DNA of 64,000 bases, from assembly GCF_050859025.1 (NCBI RefSeq), contig NZ_CP138200.1, positions 1,178,001 to 1,242,000 of the forward strand, in the 5' to 3' direction. Of this stretch, positions 25,588 through 34,875 are shown in pieces. This stretch comes from Wukongibacter sp050859025 (GTDB lineage Bacteria > Bacillota > Clostridia > Peptostreptococcales > Caminicellaceae). A program made the translations under genes and the position numbers. Within the stretch, counting starts at the first letter, position 1. The number at the start of each line of letters is the position of its first letter. Under the pieces are notes generated by a model. That model saw only the letters and a program-made list of their open reading frames with translations. It made no database searches and was not told the DNA's origin.

Positions 25588-27087
25588 ATGACTCAGCAAT
25601 ACCTTTTGGAAATGAAAAATATAACAAAAGTATTTCCAGGAGTTAAGGCGTTAGATGATGTAAAGCTAAATATAAAGCCAGGAACTGTACACTCATTAAT
25701 GGGAGAAAATGGTGCTGGAAAATCCACATTAATGAAAATCCTAATAGGTATTCATCCTCCTACTAAAGGAACAATTGTATATAAAGGGAAAGAAGTAGCA
25801 TTTGAAAATACTAACAAAGCATTAAATATGGGAATATCAATGATTCATCAGGAATTGAGTCCAGTATTACACAGGACAATTATGGAAAATATCTGGTTAG
25901 GACGTGAGCCTGTAAAAGGCCCTTTGAGATTGGTAGACCATAAAGAAATGTATAATATGACTAAAGAGCTATTAAAGGATTTAGATTTGGACTTAGATCC
26001 TAAAGAAAAAATGGCAAATTTAACTGTTGCTAAAATGCAGATGATAGAAATAGCAAAAGCAGTTTCATATAATTCTGATATAGTTATAATGGATGAACCT
26101 ACTTCTGCTCTGACCGATAGAGAGGTTGAGCACTTATTTAGAATCATAGAAAGGCTGAGGGATCAAGGAAAAGCAATTATATATATTTCTCATAAAATGG
26201 ATGAAATTTTTAGAATTTCAGATGAAATTACAGTTTTAAGAGACGGTACGTATATTGGGACTTATCTTGCAGAAGAAATGGATACGAATAAGCTTATATC
26301 ACTTATGGTAGGTAGAGAATTAGATGAAATGTTTCCTAAAGTTGATTGTGAAATTGGAGATGTGAGATTAGACGTAAAAAATCTTGCTGTAGAAGGTGTA
26401 TTTAAAGATGTTTCATTTACAGTTAGAAAAGGTGAGATATTAGGTCTAGCTGGCTTAGTAGGAGCAGGTAGAACAGAGGTTATTGAAACATTATTTGGAA
26501 TGCGAAATAAAACTTCCGGTGAAGTGTATATAGATGGAAAAAAGGTTGAAATAGATTCTCCTGAGGATGCTATTAAAAACAAAATAGCTTTATTAACTGA
26601 GGACAGACGACATACAGGAATTTTTCCTATGCTTTCTGTAAAGGATAATACAGTTATAGCAAATATAGACAAATATATTAAGAAGAATGGGTTACTAGAT
26701 CATAAACTAATAAAATCAGATTGTGAAGAATATAAAAAAGCTATAAGGGTTAAGACACCGAATATAGATCAATTGATTCAAAATCTAAGTGGTGGTAATC
26801 AACAAAAAGTTTTAGTTGCTAGATGGTTACTTACTGACCCTGATATCTTGATACTTGATGAGCCTACCCGTGGAATCGATGTTGGTGCTAAGGCAGAAAT
26901 TCATTCCCTTATATCTGAGTTAGCAGGTCAAGGAAAATCAATCATTATGATTTCATCAGAGTTACCTGAAGTACTAGGGATGAGCGATAGAGTTATGGTT
27001 ATGTTTGAAGGTCGAATGACAGGAATTATTGACAGAAAAGATGCAAATCAAGAAGTTATAATGAAGTATGCAACAGGGAGTATGTAG
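25588..27087 (+). CDS. Sugar ABC transporter ATPase, double domain (RbsA/MglA class)
   Basis: 499 residues with two ATP-binding cassettes. The first has GENGAGKST, VAKMQMIEIAKAV in place of a canonical signature, and MDEPTSAL; the second has a degenerate Walker A (GLVGAGRTE), signature LSGGNQQK and LDEPTRGIDVG, the usual pattern of the family. It energises uptake with the permease 22 bases downstream. Confidence 0.95.
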   Translation: MTQQYLLEMKNITKVFPGVKALDDVKLNIKPGTVHSLMGENGAGKSTLMKILIGIHPPTKGTIVYKGKEVAFENTNKALNMGISMIHQELSPVLHRTIMENIWLGREPVKGPLRLVDHKEMYNMTKELLKDLDLDLDPKEKMANLTVAKMQMIEIAKAVSYNSDIVIMDEPTSALTDREVEHLFRIIERLRDQGKAIIYISHKMDEIFRISDEITVLRDGTYIGTYLAEEMDTNKLISLMVGRELDEMFPKVDCEIGDVRLDVKNLAVEGVFKDVSFTVRKGEILGLAGLVGAGRTEVIETLFGMRNKTSGEVYIDGKKVEIDSPEDAIKNKIALLTEDRRHTGIFPMLSVKDNTVIANIDKYIKKNGLLDHKLIKSDCEEYKKAIRVKTPNIDQLIQNLSGGNQQKVLVARWLLTDPDILILDEPTRGIDVGAKAEIHSLISELAGQGKSIIMISSELPEVLGMSDRVMVMFEGRMTGIIDRKDANQEVIMKYATGSM

Positions 27088-27109
27088 TTTTTAAAGGGAG
27101 GAAGTTCTA

Positions 27110-28090
27110 ATGAATGTTGATAAAACTAAAAGGATAATAAGTAAATATGGTATATACTTTGTTTTCATCATTATGGTTATGGCTATGAGTTTTGCGTCAC
27201 CAGTGTTTTTGACTGCTAGAAATCTTATGAACGTTATTAGACAGGTATCGGTTATAGGTTTAATATCACTTGGTGTAACATTAGTAATTATTTCTAAAGG
27301 TATAGACTTGTCATCTGGTTCTGTATTGGCAGTTGCGGCAGTTGTTGCAGCAAGCCTTGGTCAAACAGGAGATTGGCATGCAAAGATGTTTCCGAATTTA
27401 CCTGAAATGCCAGTTATTGTTCCACTTTTAGCTGCATTAGCTATTGGACTTATATGTGGTGCTATAAACGGTACACTAATTGCTAAAACAGGTATTCCTG
27501 CATTTATTGCAACCCTAGGTATGATGGTTTCTGCTAGAGGTTTAGCACTACTTTATACCGATGGTAGACCTGTTAGTTCATTGACAACATCTTATCAGTA
27601 TATCGGGCAAGGTTATTTACTAGGAATTCCAGTTCCAGTAATTATATATCTAGCAATGGCTTTTATAACATGGGTATTATTAAATCATACTAAATTTGGT
27701 AAGAATATTTATGCAATTGGTGGTAACATTCATGCTGCAGAAGTATCAGGTGTTAATGTTCAGAGAAACCTTATAAAAATATATGCATATGCTGGATTGT
27801 TAGCCGGCTTAGCAGGTATGGTTCTATCTGCACGTGTTAATACAGGGCAGCCAGGTATGGGGGTTTCCTATGAATTGGATGCTATTGCAGCTACAACAAT
27901 AGGGGGTACTAGTCACTCTGGCGGTATTGGTACTATAGGTGGTGCCTTTGTCGGTGCATTAATCCTAGGGGTACTGAACAACGGATTGAACTTACTTGGT
28001 GTATCAGCTTATTGGCAGCAAATAATCAAAGGTTGTATTATAGTTGGAGCTGTTATAATTGACATGAGAAAGAATGCTAAGAAGAAATAA
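27110..28090 (+). CDS. Sugar ABC transporter permease (RbsC class)
   Basis: 326-residue membrane protein with 8-10 spans and family motifs GIDLSSGSVLA, NGTLIAKTGIPAFIATLG and GGTSHSGGIGTIGG. It completes the importer operon and has its own GGGAGG ribosome site. Confidence 0.95.
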   Translation: MNVDKTKRIISKYGIYFVFIIMVMAMSFASPVFLTARNLMNVIRQVSVIGLISLGVTLVIISKGIDLSSGSVLAVAAVVAASLGQTGDWHAKMFPNLPEMPVIVPLLAALAIGLICGAINGTLIAKTGIPAFIATLGMMVSARGLALLYTDGRPVSSLTTSYQYIGQGYLLGIPVPVIIYLAMAFITWVLLNHTKFGKNIYAIGGNIHAAEVSGVNVQRNLIKIYAYAGLLAGLAGMVLSARVNTGQPGMGVSYELDAIAATTIGGTSHSGGIGTIGGAFVGALILGVLNNGLNLLGVSAYWQQIIKGCIIVGAVIIDMRKNAKKK

Positions 28091-28116
28091 TAATTAAAAA
28101 ATTATAAATTAACTTG

Positions 28117-28170
28117 CCTAGCTAGTTAAATAGAAATACTAAATTTAAGGTGCCTAAGGGATATTAATAT
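28117..28170 (+). repeat. Intergenic repeat Q, copy 1
   Basis: Starts CCTAGCTAG and ends GGGATATTAATAT. It matches 36233-36286 at 48 of 54 bases; the end portion also recurs inverted at 31937-31980. Confidence 0.75.
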
Positions 28171-28341
28171 CATCTTCCCGAATAACTAGTACAACAGATT
28201 AAATTAGGGTTGATAAATAGATGTGGATATTTATAAGTATATAAATTCTAGAACTTATTTATCAATTTTAATAAGAAATCAAAGTTATTTTTTTAACGAA
28301 AATTTATTATGTTGAATAAATTTTCAAAGGAGGATTTAATA

Positions 28342-29355
28342 ATGAAAAAAATAAAAATTGGAGCAATTGGATTAGGTCGTCTAGGGCTACAGCATGCAGA
28401 AAATGTAGCTTTTAAAATACCTAATGCAGAATTAACAGCTATCTGTGACATGAATGAAGAAAAACTAAATCAGGTTCAAAAAGACTGGAATATTCCCTAT
28501 GCATATACTGATTTCGATGAAATGATTAAAAATAAAGAACTAGATGCTGTAGTAATTACTTCACCTTCAGCACTTCATACACAGCAAATTGCAAATGCTT
28601 TAGAGGCCGGTTTACATGTTTTTAGTGAAAAACCACTAGGAACAACCGTTGAAGAATGTAAAATTGCTGAAGAAGCAGTTGAAAAGCATCAAGATAAAGT
28701 ATTTATGTTAGGATTTATGAGAAGATACGATCCATCCTATGCATATGCCAAGAAGAAGATAGAAAATGGAGAAATAGGAAGACCTATTTTATTTAGAGGA
28801 TATAGCCAAGATCCTGAAAGCTGTATAGAAGGTGCTATAGCCTATGCAGGACATAGTGGTGGACAATTTATAGACATGGCTGTACATGATATAGATTTAG
28901 CTAGATGGATGATGGGATCAGAGCCAAAATCAATCTTTGCTATTGGAGGATGCTATGCTCATCCTGAGTTTGGTAAATATAAGGATGGTGACAATGTTTC
29001 AGCTCTAATGCAGCTTGAAGATGATGCAATGGTATTTTTATTTGCTGGAAGAACAGCTCCACATGGATACAATGTTGAAACTGAGATAATCGGAACAAAA
29101 GGAATCTTAAGAATAGCTAATGTACCTCAAAAAAATCTTGTTGAAATATTAGATGAACATGGAGTAAGAAAAGAGTGTTCACAGGATTTCTTAGAAAGAT
29201 TTGAACAAGCTTATATAGAAGAATTAAATGAATTTATAGATTGTATTTTAACTGGAAGAAAGCCAGAAGTAACTGTGTATGACGGAACTAAGACTACTGA
29301 AATAGCATACAAATGTAAAGAAGCCTTTGAAACTAATGAATTAATTAGATTATAA
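28342..29355 (+). CDS. iolG: Gfo/Idh/MocA oxidoreductase, inositol dehydrogenase-like
   Basis: 337 residues; N-terminal NAD-binding fold (GAIGLGRLG), the EKPLG motif at about residue 95 containing the catalytic Lys, and the C-terminal substrate domain with FIDMAVHDIDLARW (conserved Asp and His). These features match IolG-type myo-inositol 2-dehydrogenases. ATG at 28342 preceded by AAAGGAGG. It lies next to the importer, whereas another family member is inside the iol operon (53662), so the two may act on different inositol isomers. Confidence 0.85.
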   Translation: MKKIKIGAIGLGRLGLQHAENVAFKIPNAELTAICDMNEEKLNQVQKDWNIPYAYTDFDEMIKNKELDAVVITSPSALHTQQIANALEAGLHVFSEKPLGTTVEECKIAEEAVEKHQDKVFMLGFMRRYDPSYAYAKKKIENGEIGRPILFRGYSQDPESCIEGAIAYAGHSGGQFIDMAVHDIDLARWMMGSEPKSIFAIGGCYAHPEFGKYKDGDNVSALMQLEDDAMVFLFAGRTAPHGYNVETEIIGTKGILRIANVPQKNLVEILDEHGVRKECSQDFLERFEQAYIEELNEFIDCILTGRKPEVTVYDGTKTTEIAYKCKEAFETNELIRL

Positions 29356-29392
29356 TCCCCCCCTTATTTTTATATATAGATTTCTTAATATT

Positions 29393-29426
29393 AGAATTTC
29401 TCAATTTCTTGAGAAATTCTTTTTCT
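29393..29426 (+). terminator. Rho-independent terminator
   Basis: AGAATTTCTCA/TTGAGAAATTCT stem and TTTTT after the oxidoreductase gene. Confidence 0.92.
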
Positions 29427-29633
29427 ATATAAAATGTAATTATTTTAGTCTCTTAAATATTTAAGGGACGAACTATTAAGACGATTAGGAGAAAGAAAAA
29501 ATAGAAGATTTGCTAAAGGTATATTTATACAGTAAGAATGTAAAAATATTATAATTTATGATATTTTGAAGGGAGTTTTATTTCTATAGGAGAATATATA
29601 AAATAATGTTCAGAGGGAAAGAAGGTATTAATA

Positions 29634-31394
29634 TTGAGGAATAGAAGTTTTCATTTGGAAAAGAAATATTTTATAAGCATAGATGAATACGATAAGGATA
29701 AGATAATTGATACCTTTCAACTAGCTTGTACAACTGAGCTTCCAGTTATTGGAAGAGGTAAGGTAGTTGGAATACTAGGTTTGTTTGACTTTATAAAATT
29801 CTATGATAGTGATAAAGGCTTGAAAGAAATAGTAAAAGAAAATATTACTATTTCCTTTGAAAATGATGGGATTCTAAAGTATAAAGGACTATCTCAAGAA
29901 ATTCTTCCTTTTGTAGATGAAACAGAAGGCTATATAGGATATATAAAAAGTGAATGGATAGAAAAACGAATACTTATGCAAAAATATTCTAAAGATATAC
30001 AGCATTATAAAGACTTACAGCAGGAATATCAGACTATTTTTGAGTCATCCTATGATGGTATAACTATTACCGATGGTGAAGGTATAACCCTTCGTATAAA
30101 TCCTGCATGTGAGAGAATTAAAGGAGTCGAAAGTAAGGATGTAGTTGGAAGGCACCTACAAGAATTAGTAGATCAAGGAATCTATTCAGAGTCTGCGACC
30201 GTCAAAGTATTAGAAAAAAAAGCACAAGTCACAATATTACAAAAAGTCCCCAGCGGAAAAGAAATTATCACTACCGGAACTCCAATATTCAAAGATGGAG
30301 AAATAATTAGGGTTGTGACAAATTCGAGGGATATAACAGAATTAAATAAATTAAAAAGAGAGCTGTCGGAGGCTCACGAGCTCGCGGAGAAATACCAATC
30401 AGAGCTTAAACTTTTACGTTCAGAGCAAATAAAAACAAAGGACATAGTTGCCCATAGCCCTGAAATGAAAAAAATCATAGTCCTAGTAAATCGTGTTGCA
30501 CCGGTGGATTCCACTGTACTAATACAAGGGGAGTCGGGAGTTGGCAAAGGCGTTATTAGTAAATTGATACATAGCAATAGTAAACGTAAAACAGGACCTT
30601 TTATAAAAATTGACTGTGGTTCTATTCCTGAAGCCTTACTTGAGTCTGAGCTTTTTGGATACGAAAAAGGAGCCTTTACTGGCGCTAATAAAGAGGGGAA
30701 GGTAGGCACAATTGAGCTGGCAAATGGTGGAACCCTATTTCTAGATGAAATAGGAGAGCTTCCCCTTAATTTACAAGTAAAGCTGTTAAGAACCCTCCAA
30801 GATCGTGAAATTTGTAGAATTGGTGGAAATAGACCTATACCGGTGGATATAAGGGTTATTGCTGCTACTAATAGAAATATGGAGAAAATGGTTAAGGAAA
30901 AAGCATTTAGAGAAGACCTGTATTATCGCTTGAATGTTGTTCCTATATTCATTCTACCCCTTAGAAATAGAAGAGAGGATATTCAGCCTCTTATTATGAG
31001 TAGTATAGAGAGATTTAATTCAAAGTATAATTTTCATAAAAGAATAGAGTTAAATGCCATAGAGGCTCTTATTCAATATGATTGGCCGGGGAACATAAGG
31101 GAACTTGAAAATATTATAGAACGTTTAGTTGTAGTTACGAATTCAGAGAATATTAAAATACAAGACCTTCCAAGCTCAATTGTTGATTTTAAAAGAAGTA
31201 AAATAGAAAAGGTGTTAGATATTGAACAATCATTATCCTTTAGAGAAACCATGCGGGAATGTGAAAAAAGACTGCTTATAGCTGTGATGGAAAATGCGAG
31301 AAGTATAAAGGAAATGGCCAACATTTTAAACTTAGACCGCAGTAATGTACGAAAAAAGCTTAAGAAGCATGGCATCAAAAAAGGATTTAATTAG
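29634..31394 (+). CDS. Sigma-54-dependent activator, CBS-PAS-AAA+-Fis
   Basis: 586 residues. N-terminus resembles a CBS-domain pair (about 10-115), then a PAS domain (about 130-250), a short coiled coil, and the sigma-54 activator AAA+ module with GESGVGKG (about 297), the sigma-54 contact loop GAFTGA (about 345) and GGTLFLDEIGE. A Fis-type helix-turn-helix (LNLDRSNVRKKL) ends the protein. The start is a TTG with GAAGG upstream. A near-perfect -24/-12 promoter lies 295 bases downstream before mmdA, its likely target. A close paralog is at 41817. Confidence 0.93.
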   Translation: MRNRSFHLEKKYFISIDEYDKDKIIDTFQLACTTELPVIGRGKVVGILGLFDFIKFYDSDKGLKEIVKENITISFENDGILKYKGLSQEILPFVDETEGYIGYIKSEWIEKRILMQKYSKDIQHYKDLQQEYQTIFESSYDGITITDGEGITLRINPACERIKGVESKDVVGRHLQELVDQGIYSESATVKVLEKKAQVTILQKVPSGKEIITTGTPIFKDGEIIRVVTNSRDITELNKLKRELSEAHELAEKYQSELKLLRSEQIKTKDIVAHSPEMKKIIVLVNRVAPVDSTVLIQGESGVGKGVISKLIHSNSKRKTGPFIKIDCGSIPEALLESELFGYEKGAFTGANKEGKVGTIELANGGTLFLDEIGELPLNLQVKLLRTLQDREICRIGGNRPIPVDIRVIAATNRNMEKMVKEKAFREDLYYRLNVVPIFILPLRNRREDIQPLIMSSIERFNSKYNFHKRIELNAIEALIQYDWPGNIRELENIIERLVVVTNSENIKIQDLPSSIVDFKRSKIEKVLDIEQSLSFRETMRECEKRLLIAVMENARSIKEMANILNLDRSNVRKKLKKHGIKKGFN

Positions 31395-31501
31395 AAAAAT
31401 AGTCTTGGGAATTTTTAGCAAAAAATGTATGACAAAAGATTAATTCTCTATTATAATGGTTGTAAAGATATACAATAGATGTTAATAAAAGCAAAAAAAG
31501 A

Positions 31502-31533
31502 GGCGCAGATACTCCATATGGCGTATTTGCGCC
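31502..31533 (+). terminator. Hairpin after the activator gene
   Basis: GGCGCA-ATAC pairs with GTAT-TGCGCC around CCATATGG. The T-run is poor, so besides termination it could be an activator binding site. Confidence 0.55.
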
Positions 31534-31689
31534 TTGAGTTGTTCAGTAGAAGTCATCTAGAGGGATTAATGTATATTGATATATTTCTATGGAGTGAATT
31601 TGCCTCATTCATTTTTGGGAGGAAATTTTATGGATATTTATAAATGAGTAAATAATTGGATCTTATAGTCTTTAAGAAGATATATTTTT

Positions 31690-31705
31690 TGGCATGATGA
31701 TTGCT
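31690..31705 (+). promoter_or_regulatory. Sigma-54 (-24/-12) promoter of the decarboxylase operon
   Basis: TGGCAT, 5 bases, TTGCT: GG and GC at the required 10-base spacing. It lies between the activator and mmdA. Confidence 0.88.
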
Positions 31706-31936
31706 TAATAAATTAGTTTATAATAGATATAGATTTTAAAACAATATATATTTCTAATTTAAAGGGAAAACAGGAAATGGTTTAAAAATTTAATAGATAC
31801 GATGATAATACTTTAAATAATAACTGTACATATGAATAACAGGTTGTTAAAATAAAACTGTATTATACATACTTGCGTAAAAATAAAAAAGATACTCATC
31901 TATTATTCATAAGCTAATTCATATAAATCACTAAAA

Positions 31937-31980
31937 GGAAATATTAATATCCCTTAAGCATTTAAAGAGTATTTGAAATT
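31937..31980 (-). repeat. Intergenic repeat Q, partial inverted copy
   Basis: Minus strand reads AAATTTCAAATAC, a 10-base interruption, then CTTAAGGGATATTAATAT, matching the right part of repeats at 28117 and 36233. Confidence 0.6.
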
Positions 31981-32045
31981 TGCTATGGGATCACCATAAA
32001 TCAAAGGGGGTTAGAGACCTTGTTTGCTATAAAGTCGTGTATAGC

Positions 32046-32109
32046 TTTATAATTTCCGTTATTTATTTCAGCAAAGTCTACTTTGAGAATCCTCATGAAG
32101 GACTTTGTT
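32046..32109 (+). repeat. Intergenic element R, copy 2
   Basis: Gap-free match to 23701-23764 (47 of 64 bases), ending GGACTTTGTT. AAAGTC and GACTTT inside it can pair. Confidence 0.6.
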
Positions 32110-32158
32110 TATAAATATATATTTTTATGACTATTATGCAGAGGAGGCAACTCAAGAT

Positions 32159-33706
32159 ATGTCTAATAACAAATTAGAAGAATTACGTAAGCGTCGCCAA
32201 AAGATAATGGAAGGCGGAGGAGAAAAGAGAATCGCAAAGCAGCATGAAAAGGGAAAGCTAACAGCGAGAGAAAGAATAGGGCTGTTATTTGATGAAGGAA
32301 GCTTTGTGGAGCTAGATGCCTTTGTAACTCACAGGTGTACAAACTTTGGAATGGAAAAGCTAGAGGCTCCTGGAGAAGGAGTAGTAACAGGGTATGGTAT
32401 GGTAGAAGGAAGACTAGTTTATGCCTTTGCTCAGGATTTTACAGTGATAGGCGGATCATTAGGAGAAATGCACGCAGCAAAGATCTGTAAGGTTTTAGAT
32501 AATGCTTTAAAGGTTGGAGCCCCAGTAGTAGGACTTAATGATTCAGGTGGAGCGAGAATCCAAGAAGCAGTAGATGCACTTTCAGGATATGGAAAGATAT
32601 TCTATAGAAATACAATAGCATCAGGAGTTATTCCACAAATATCAGCAATAATGGGACCATGTGCAGGAGGAGCTGTATATTCTCCAGCAATAATGGACTT
32701 TATCTATATGGTAGATAGATCGAGTCAAATGTTTATAACAGGACCACAAGTAATAAAGACAGTTACAGGAGAAGAAGTATCAGCCGAAGCCCTAGGAGGA
32801 GCCATGACACATAACAGCAAAAGTGGAGTAGCTCATTTTATGGCATCAAATGACGAAGACTGTATAGCACAGATTAGAAGATTGCTTAGCTTTTTACCAT
32901 CAAACAATATGGAAACGACACCAACATATGAGACAAGCGACGATATAAACAAAATTATACCAGAGCTTGATACAATTATACCAGATAATCCAAACAAGCC
33001 ATATGATGTGAAGGAAATCATAACATTAATAGTAGACGATGGAGATTACTATGAGTATCAGCAGTATTATGCACAAAATATAGTAACATGCTTTGCAAGA
33101 ATAAATGGAAGCACAGTAGGAATAATAGCAAATCAGCCAAAGTTTCTTGCAGGATGCCTTGACATAAATGCATCGGATAAGGCAGCAAGATTTATAAGAA
33201 CCTGCGATGCCTTCAATATACCACTACTTAACATAGTAGATGTACCAGGATTCTTACCGGGTTCAACTCAAGAGTACGGAGGAATTATAAGACATGGTGC
33301 AAAGATGCTCTTTGCATATAGTGAAGCAACAGTACCAAAGGTTACATTGATAGTAAGAAAGGCCTATGGAGGCTCATACATAGGAATGTGTAATAAGGAA
33401 CTTGGAGCAGACATAGTACTAGCATGGCCATCGTCAGAAATAGCAGTTATGGGACCAAAGGGAGCAGCTAATATCATATTTAGAAAAGACATATCAGGAG
33501 CAGAGGACCCAGTTGCGATGAGACAAAAGAAGATAGATGAATACACACAGGAGTTCGCAACTCCTTACAAAGCAGCAGAAAGAGGAATGGTAGATGACGT
33601 AATAGAACCAAGTACTACAAGACCAAGACTTGTCGATGCTTTTAATATGCTAGCTTCTAAGAGAGATACAAGACCAGTTAAAAAGCACGGAAATATTCCA
33701 CTATAG
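32159..33706 (+). CDS. mmdA: Na+-translocating acyl-CoA decarboxylase, carboxyltransferase alpha subunit
   Basis: 515 residues of the acyl-CoA carboxyltransferase family (MmdA/PccB): KLTARERI, VVGLNDSGGARIQE, GPCAGGAVYSP and the second-half GFLPGSTQEYGGIIRHGAK and VRKAYGGSYIGM. It moves the carboxyl group from an acyl-CoA to biotin. Length fits methylmalonyl-CoA decarboxylase alpha, not the larger glutaconyl enzyme; here malonyl-CoA is a plausible substrate given the neighbouring pathways. The ATG at 32159 follows GAGGAGG; the upstream frame to 32105 has no ribosome site. First of four pump genes. Confidence 0.93.
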   Translation: MSNNKLEELRKRRQKIMEGGGEKRIAKQHEKGKLTARERIGLLFDEGSFVELDAFVTHRCTNFGMEKLEAPGEGVVTGYGMVEGRLVYAFAQDFTVIGGSLGEMHAAKICKVLDNALKVGAPVVGLNDSGGARIQEAVDALSGYGKIFYRNTIASGVIPQISAIMGPCAGGAVYSPAIMDFIYMVDRSSQMFITGPQVIKTVTGEEVSAEALGGAMTHNSKSGVAHFMASNDEDCIAQIRRLLSFLPSNNMETTPTYETSDDINKIIPELDTIIPDNPNKPYDVKEIITLIVDDGDYYEYQQYYAQNIVTCFARINGSTVGIIANQPKFLAGCLDINASDKAARFIRTCDAFNIPLLNIVDVPGFLPGSTQEYGGIIRHGAKMLFAYSEATVPKVTLIVRKAYGGSYIGMCNKELGADIVLAWPSSEIAVMGPKGAANIIFRKDISGAEDPVAMRQKKIDEYTQEFATPYKAAERGMVDDVIEPSTTRPRLVDAFNMLASKRDTRPVKKHGNIPL

Positions 33707-33874
33707 TTAAAAGAACTAATGGCTGGATTATTAGAATAGAAGTAAAAGATAATAAATCCATATAGAAATACATTCATAATCTTTAATTTAGCTTTAAAGA
33801 ATGACTTAAGGTCTTTGCTGTGAAGCTTTCAGCAGGATGCGGTTAAATCCACATAGTCAGAAAGAGGTGAAATA

Positions 33875-34285
33875 ATGGAAAATTTGAGCCTACTCGAAAG
33901 ATTTTCTAATCCCGAGCTTATAAAAAGCATGAGTCTAGGAGAAAAGCTTTTAGCATCGGGTACCGTAGCAATATTAGGTATGGCTATAACCTTCGTTGTG
34001 CTTATGATCCTATGGGGTCTAATCATCATGATGACAAAGTTTGTAGCTAGTCAAAAGAAAGAAGCTGTTCAAGTAGCTAAGGCCCCAGCGCCAGCACCAA
34101 AGCCAGCTCCAATAGAGGCAGAGGAAGATAATGAAGAGCTAGTAGCAGTTATAACAGCTGCCATAGCGGCAAGTTTAAATACATCTACCCACAATATAGT
34201 AGTAAGAAATATCGTAAGGGTAGCGGATTCTACTCCAGCCTGGGGAAGAGCAGGAAGAATAGATCAAATGAATAATATGCTGTAA
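33875..34285 (+). CDS. mmdD: Decarboxylase delta/OadG-type subunit
   Basis: 136 residues: one membrane helix (about 26-52), an Ala/Pro-rich linker and a C-terminal segment with HNIVVRNI and WGRAGR seen in OadG/MmdD subunits that hold the complex together. It has an AGAGGTG ribosome site. Confidence 0.9.
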   Translation: MENLSLLERFSNPELIKSMSLGEKLLASGTVAILGMAITFVVLMILWGLIIMMTKFVASQKKEAVQVAKAPAPAPKPAPIEAEEDNEELVAVITAAIAASLNTSTHNIVVRNIVRVADSTPAWGRAGRIDQMNNML

Positions 34286-34356
34286 AAAGCGATTTTGATT
34301 AATTCATATAGCCTGATTGTTAAATAAGAAATGAAATAATAGAAAAAAGTATAATG

Positions 34357-34400
34357 GTGTGATAGTAAGCAAGGAACGGAACTTGCATATAATTTCACAC
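34357..34400 (+). promoter_or_regulatory. Intercistronic hairpin
   Basis: GTGTGA/TCACAC with inner GCAAG/CTTGC, in the 145-base gap between mmdD and mmdC. It may be a processing or stability element. Confidence 0.5.
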
Positions 34401-34430
34401 AAAACCACATGATTTGAAGGAGGAAGTAAA

Positions 34431-34829
34431 ATGAGAAAATTCAATATAAATGTGAATGGAAAGTCCTATGAAGTTGAGGTAGAAGAATTAGGGGGAGCAG
34501 CATCAGCACCGGTTTCAAGACCAGCTGCGGCACCAAGAGCTGCAGCACCAGCAGCGCCAAAACCAGCAGCGCCAGCACCAAAGCCAGCAGCACCAGCTAC
34601 ACCAGCACCAGCAGGCGGAAATACAATAGCGGCTCCAATGCCAGGAACAATCCTTGATATAAAGGTAAATGTAGGAGATACAGTTTCAAATGGAGACGTA
34701 TTACTTATATTAGAAGCTATGAAGATGGAAAACGAAATAATGGCACCTGCAGATGGAAAAGTAGTTTCTGTTAATGTATCAAAGGGTGCATCAGTAAATG
34801 CAGGAGATGTTCTTATAGTCCTAGGATAA
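34431..34829 (+). CDS. mmdC: Biotin carboxyl-carrier subunit
   Basis: 132 residues: a short N-terminal domain, a long Ala/Pro hinge (about 25-65) and a biotinyl domain with EAMKMEN, whose Lys carries biotin. It shuttles CO2 between the carboxyltransferase and the membrane subunit. GGAGG ribosome site. Confidence 0.95.
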   Translation: MRKFNINVNGKSYEVEVEELGGAASAPVSRPAAAPRAAAPAAPKPAAPAPKPAAPATPAPAGGNTIAAPMPGTILDIKVNVGDTVSNGDVLLILEAMKMENEIMAPADGKVVSVNVSKGASVNAGDVLIVLG

Positions 34830-34875
34830 TATCTATTTCTAGAAAAGAACATTTCGAAGGAAAGGAGATGCACGA

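Larger units (their letters stand above)
31706..32158 (+). other. Long leader of the decarboxylase operon
   Basis: About 440 transcribed bases without an ORF of note. It holds an inverted copy of repeat Q (31937-31980) and element R copy 2 (32046-32109). Why such a long leader is kept is not clear. Confidence 0.6.
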
